From an uncultured Oscillospiraceae bacterium (GTDB taxonomy: Bacteria; Bacillota; Clostridia; Oscillospirales; Oscillospiraceae), in assembly GCA_905233595.1 (NCBI GenBank), contig CAJOFI010000161.1, positions 1 to 6,700 of the forward strand: a stretch of DNA of 6,700 nucleotides. Reading direction: 5' to 3'. The position numbers were made by a program, and so were the translations under genes. The notes under the pieces were generated by a model. The model ran no database searches and was not told where the DNA came from. It saw nothing but the letters and a program-made list of their open reading frames with translations. Position 1 is the stretch's first letter. Each line of letters begins with the position of its first letter. Shown here piece by piece: positions 5,164 through 6,700 of the stretch.

Positions 5164-5379
5164 ATGGCAAAGTTCACCGTTTCCGTCAGCGAGCTTGTCT
5201 GCAAGGGCTGCGGGCTCTGCGTCAGAGCGTGTCCCAGGAGCGTGCTTGCCCTTTCCAGAACGAAGCTCAACGCCAAGGGTTACCACCCGGCGGAGGTCGT
5301 CAACCAGGAGGCCTGCATCGGCTGTGCGTCCTGCGCGCGCACCTGCCCGGACGTGGCGATCCGGATCGAGAGAGAATAA
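5164..5379 (+). CDS. korD: Ferredoxin-type (delta) subunit of 2-oxoacid:ferredoxin oxidoreductase
   Basis: The protein has 71 residues with two complete [4Fe-4S] cluster motifs. Cys13-x2-Cys16-x2-Cys19-x3-Cys23-Pro is the first, and Cys51-x2-Cys54-x2-Cys57-x3-Cys61-Pro is the second. It is the electron-transfer subunit that passes electrons from the TPP centre to an external ferredoxin. GAGG (5153-5156) lies seven bases before the ATG. The alpha subunit gene starts 15 bases after its stop, and that gene's AAGGAGG overlaps the end of this one. The name korD or vorD depends on substrate, which cannot be decided from sequence. A stand-alone ferredoxin is unlikely given the gene order. Confidence 0.9.
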   Translation: MAKFTVSVSELVCKGCGLCVRACPRSVLALSRTKLNAKGYHPAEVVNQEACIGCASCARTCPDVAIRIERE

Positions 5380-5394
5380 GGAGGAAAATCGAAC

Positions 5395-6474
5395 ATGGCA
5401 CTGACTCTTATGAAGGGCAGCGAGGCGATCGCGGAGGCCGCCATTCGCGCGGGCGCGCGTTTCTTCTTCGGCTACCCGATCACCCCGCAGACTGAGATCC
5501 CCGAATACATGTCCGCCCGCATGCCCGAGGTCGGGGGCTGCTTCCTCCAGGCCGAGAGCGAGGTCGCGGCGATCAACATGGTCTACGGCGCCGCCGGCAC
5601 GGGCGCGCGCGTCATCACCTCCTCCTCGAGCCCCGGCGTCTCGCTCAAGCAGGAGGGCATCTCCTACTGCGCGGGGGCGCAGCTTCCCTGCGTGATCCTG
5701 AACATCATGCGCGGCGGCCCCGGCCTCGGCAACATCCAGGCTTCCCAGGCAGACTACTTCCAGGGCGTCAAGGGCGGCGGCAACGGCGACTATCACCTCT
5801 TGACCTACGCCCCCTCCTCCGTGCAGGAGGCCATCGACATCATGATGTTCGCCTTCGAGAAGGCTGAAAAATACCGCATGCCCGTGCTCTTTTTGGCCGA
5901 CGGCATCATCGCGCAGATGATGGAGCCGGTGGAGATGCCGGAGATGGTGGACTACAAGGTCGATCCCGAGAAGAAGCCCTGGGCCTGCACCGGCTGGAAG
6001 CCCGGCGACGACCCGAAAAAGCGCGGCGTCATCAACTCCATCTACATCGACACCGAATCCCTCTCCGTGCACAACGCCGAGCTGCAGGCCGTCTACGCCG
6101 AGGCGCGGAAGAACGAGCAGCTCTGGGAGTGCTACAAGACCGAGGACGCGGAGTTTATCATCACCGCCTTCGGCACCGTCGCCCGCGTGGTCAAGACCGT
6201 GGTGGACGAGCTGCGCGAGGAGGGCGTGAAGGCCGGGCTCTTCCGCCCGATCTCCGTGTGGCCCTTCCCCTACGACGCGCTGCGTGAGACCGTGCTGCGC
6301 GAGGGCGTCAAGGCCGTGCTCGACGTGGAGGTCAACGAGGGGCAGATGCTCGAGGACGTGCGCCTCGCCATCGAGGGCGGCAAGCCCGTGCGCTTCTTCG
6401 GTCACCTCGGCAGCCAGTTCCCCACCACCGGTGAGATCAAGAGCGAGATCCTCAAAATGAAGGAGGCTAAGTAA
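5395..6474 (+). CDS. vorB: 2-oxoacid:ferredoxin oxidoreductase alpha subunit (VorB/KorA type)
   Basis: The protein has 359 residues, the usual length for VorB/KorA subunits. It combines a pyrimidine-type TPP-binding domain with a transketolase C-terminal-like domain. GYPITPQTEIPEYMS (26-40) and AESEVAAINMVYGAAGTGARVITSSSSPG in pieces from residue 53 to 81 are family signatures; Glu54 is the likely residue that activates TPP. RGGPGLGNIQASQAD (106-120) continues the conserved core. With the beta subunit it converts a branched-chain 2-oxoacid or 2-oxoglutarate plus CoA to acyl-CoA, CO2 and reduced ferredoxin in the cytoplasm. AAGGAGG sits nine to ten bases before the ATG. Its stop touches the next start codon, so translation is probably coupled. 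I favour the VorB type over 2-oxoglutarate-specific KorA, but substrate cannot be settled by reading. Confidence 0.93.
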   Translation: MALTLMKGSEAIAEAAIRAGARFFFGYPITPQTEIPEYMSARMPEVGGCFLQAESEVAAINMVYGAAGTGARVITSSSSPGVSLKQEGISYCAGAQLPCVILNIMRGGPGLGNIQASQADYFQGVKGGGNGDYHLLTYAPSSVQEAIDIMMFAFEKAEKYRMPVLFLADGIIAQMMEPVEMPEMVDYKVDPEKKPWACTGWKPGDDPKKRGVINSIYIDTESLSVHNAELQAVYAEARKNEQLWECYKTEDAEFIITAFGTVARVVKTVVDELREEGVKAGLFRPISVWPFPYDALRETVLREGVKAVLDVEVNEGQMLEDVRLAIEGGKPVRFFGHLGSQFPTTGEIKSEILKMKEAK

Positions 6475-6700
6475 ATGTCCGTCGTATTTGAGAGAACCAG
6501 GCTGCTTACCGACAAGCAGTTTCACTACTGCCCCGGCTGCAACCACGGCATCATCCACCGCCTGGTTGCCGAATCCATTGACGAGCTGGTCAAGGAAGGC
6601 AAGCTGGAGGCCGGCAACGTGATGGGCGTGGCCCCCGTCGGCTGCTCCGTCTTTGCCTATGAATACTTCAATTGCGACATGTTCGAGGCCGCGCACGGCC
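6475..6700 (+). CDS. korB: 2-oxoacid:ferredoxin oxidoreductase beta subunit, TPP-binding (partial)
   Basis: The first 75 codons are present and the gene runs off the right edge. [12 protein letters not shown] (19-30) holds the first two cysteines of the beta-subunit [4Fe-4S] cluster. [15 protein letters not shown] (51-65) provides a likely third cysteine and begins the TPP-pyrophosphate region. EAAHG at the edge is the start of the conserved AHGRA motif. The ATG follows directly on the alpha-subunit stop, and AGGAGG (6461-6466) lies eight bases upstream inside that gene. Family members have roughly 250-280 residues, so most is missing. A gamma subunit gene is expected next. The alternative name is vorA, depending on substrate. 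Confidence 0.93.
   Translation, partial: MSVVFERTRLLTDKQFHYCPGCNHGIIHRLVAESIDELVKEGKLEAGNVMGVAPVGCSVFAYEYFNCDMFEAAHG

Noticed and set aside
5068..6696. 542-aa open frame on the minus strand
   Set aside because: It is the complement of the ferredoxin and alpha/beta subunit genes; its His/Leu/Gly/Val-rich composition is typical of antisense to GC-rich genes.

Overview
The window looks like a piece of a GC-rich Firmicutes genome, most likely a gut member of the Clostridia (Oscillospirales/Oscillospiraceae type). The reasons are the high-GC coding sequence with AT-rich gaps, strong GGAGG-type ribosome binding sites, sigma-A-like promoters, a 2-oxoacid:ferredoxin oxidoreductase operon of the anaerobe type, and short hairpin repeats between genes. 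The taxonomic placement is inference; no rRNA or marker gene is present.

Left part (1-1735, minus strand). Reading leftward there is a 41-aa basic small ORF, then a strong promoter, then a CbxX/CfqX-type AAA+ ATPase gene with a TerB-like N-terminal region, and finally the first 27 codons of a secreted protein cut by the window edge. The ATPase gene is broken. Its reading frame shifts near 656-660, and about 17 residues normally found between Walker A and Walker B, including the pore-loop region, are missing.

Middle part (1736-4140). A 16S rRNA methyltransferase gene (rsmE, plus strand) converges on a LacX-type aldose epimerase gene (minus strand). A 54-aa orphan gene on the plus strand follows, with a very good Shine-Dalgarno sequence and its own terminator. 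This part carries two copies of a 104/112-bp repeat that folds into a long imperfect hairpin, with GGAACTGT/ACAGTTCC ends. The first 92 bp of the two copies are identical. Both lie in the same orientation just upstream of plus-strand genes (rsmE and the 54-aa gene). A second, unrelated AT-rich inverted repeat sits between rsmE and the epimerase gene. None of the gaps between genes exceeds 300 bases.

Right part (4141-6700, plus strand). A promoter precedes a four-gene cluster: a P-loop ATPase, a 2x[4Fe-4S] ferredoxin subunit, the alpha subunit and the start of the TPP-binding beta subunit of a 2-oxoacid:ferredoxin oxidoreductase (Kor/Vor type). The last three genes are tightly packed and would form one complex that oxidatively decarboxylates 2-oxoacids to acyl-CoA, reducing ferredoxin; the gamma subunit is expected just beyond the edge. 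The conserved-looking P-loop protein at the head of the cluster has no known role here.

I found no clear sign of a defence system, CRISPR array, prophage or complete transposon. The best leads are the paired hairpin repeats, the internally deleted ATPase, the P-loop ATPase tied to the oxidoreductase, and the two small genes.
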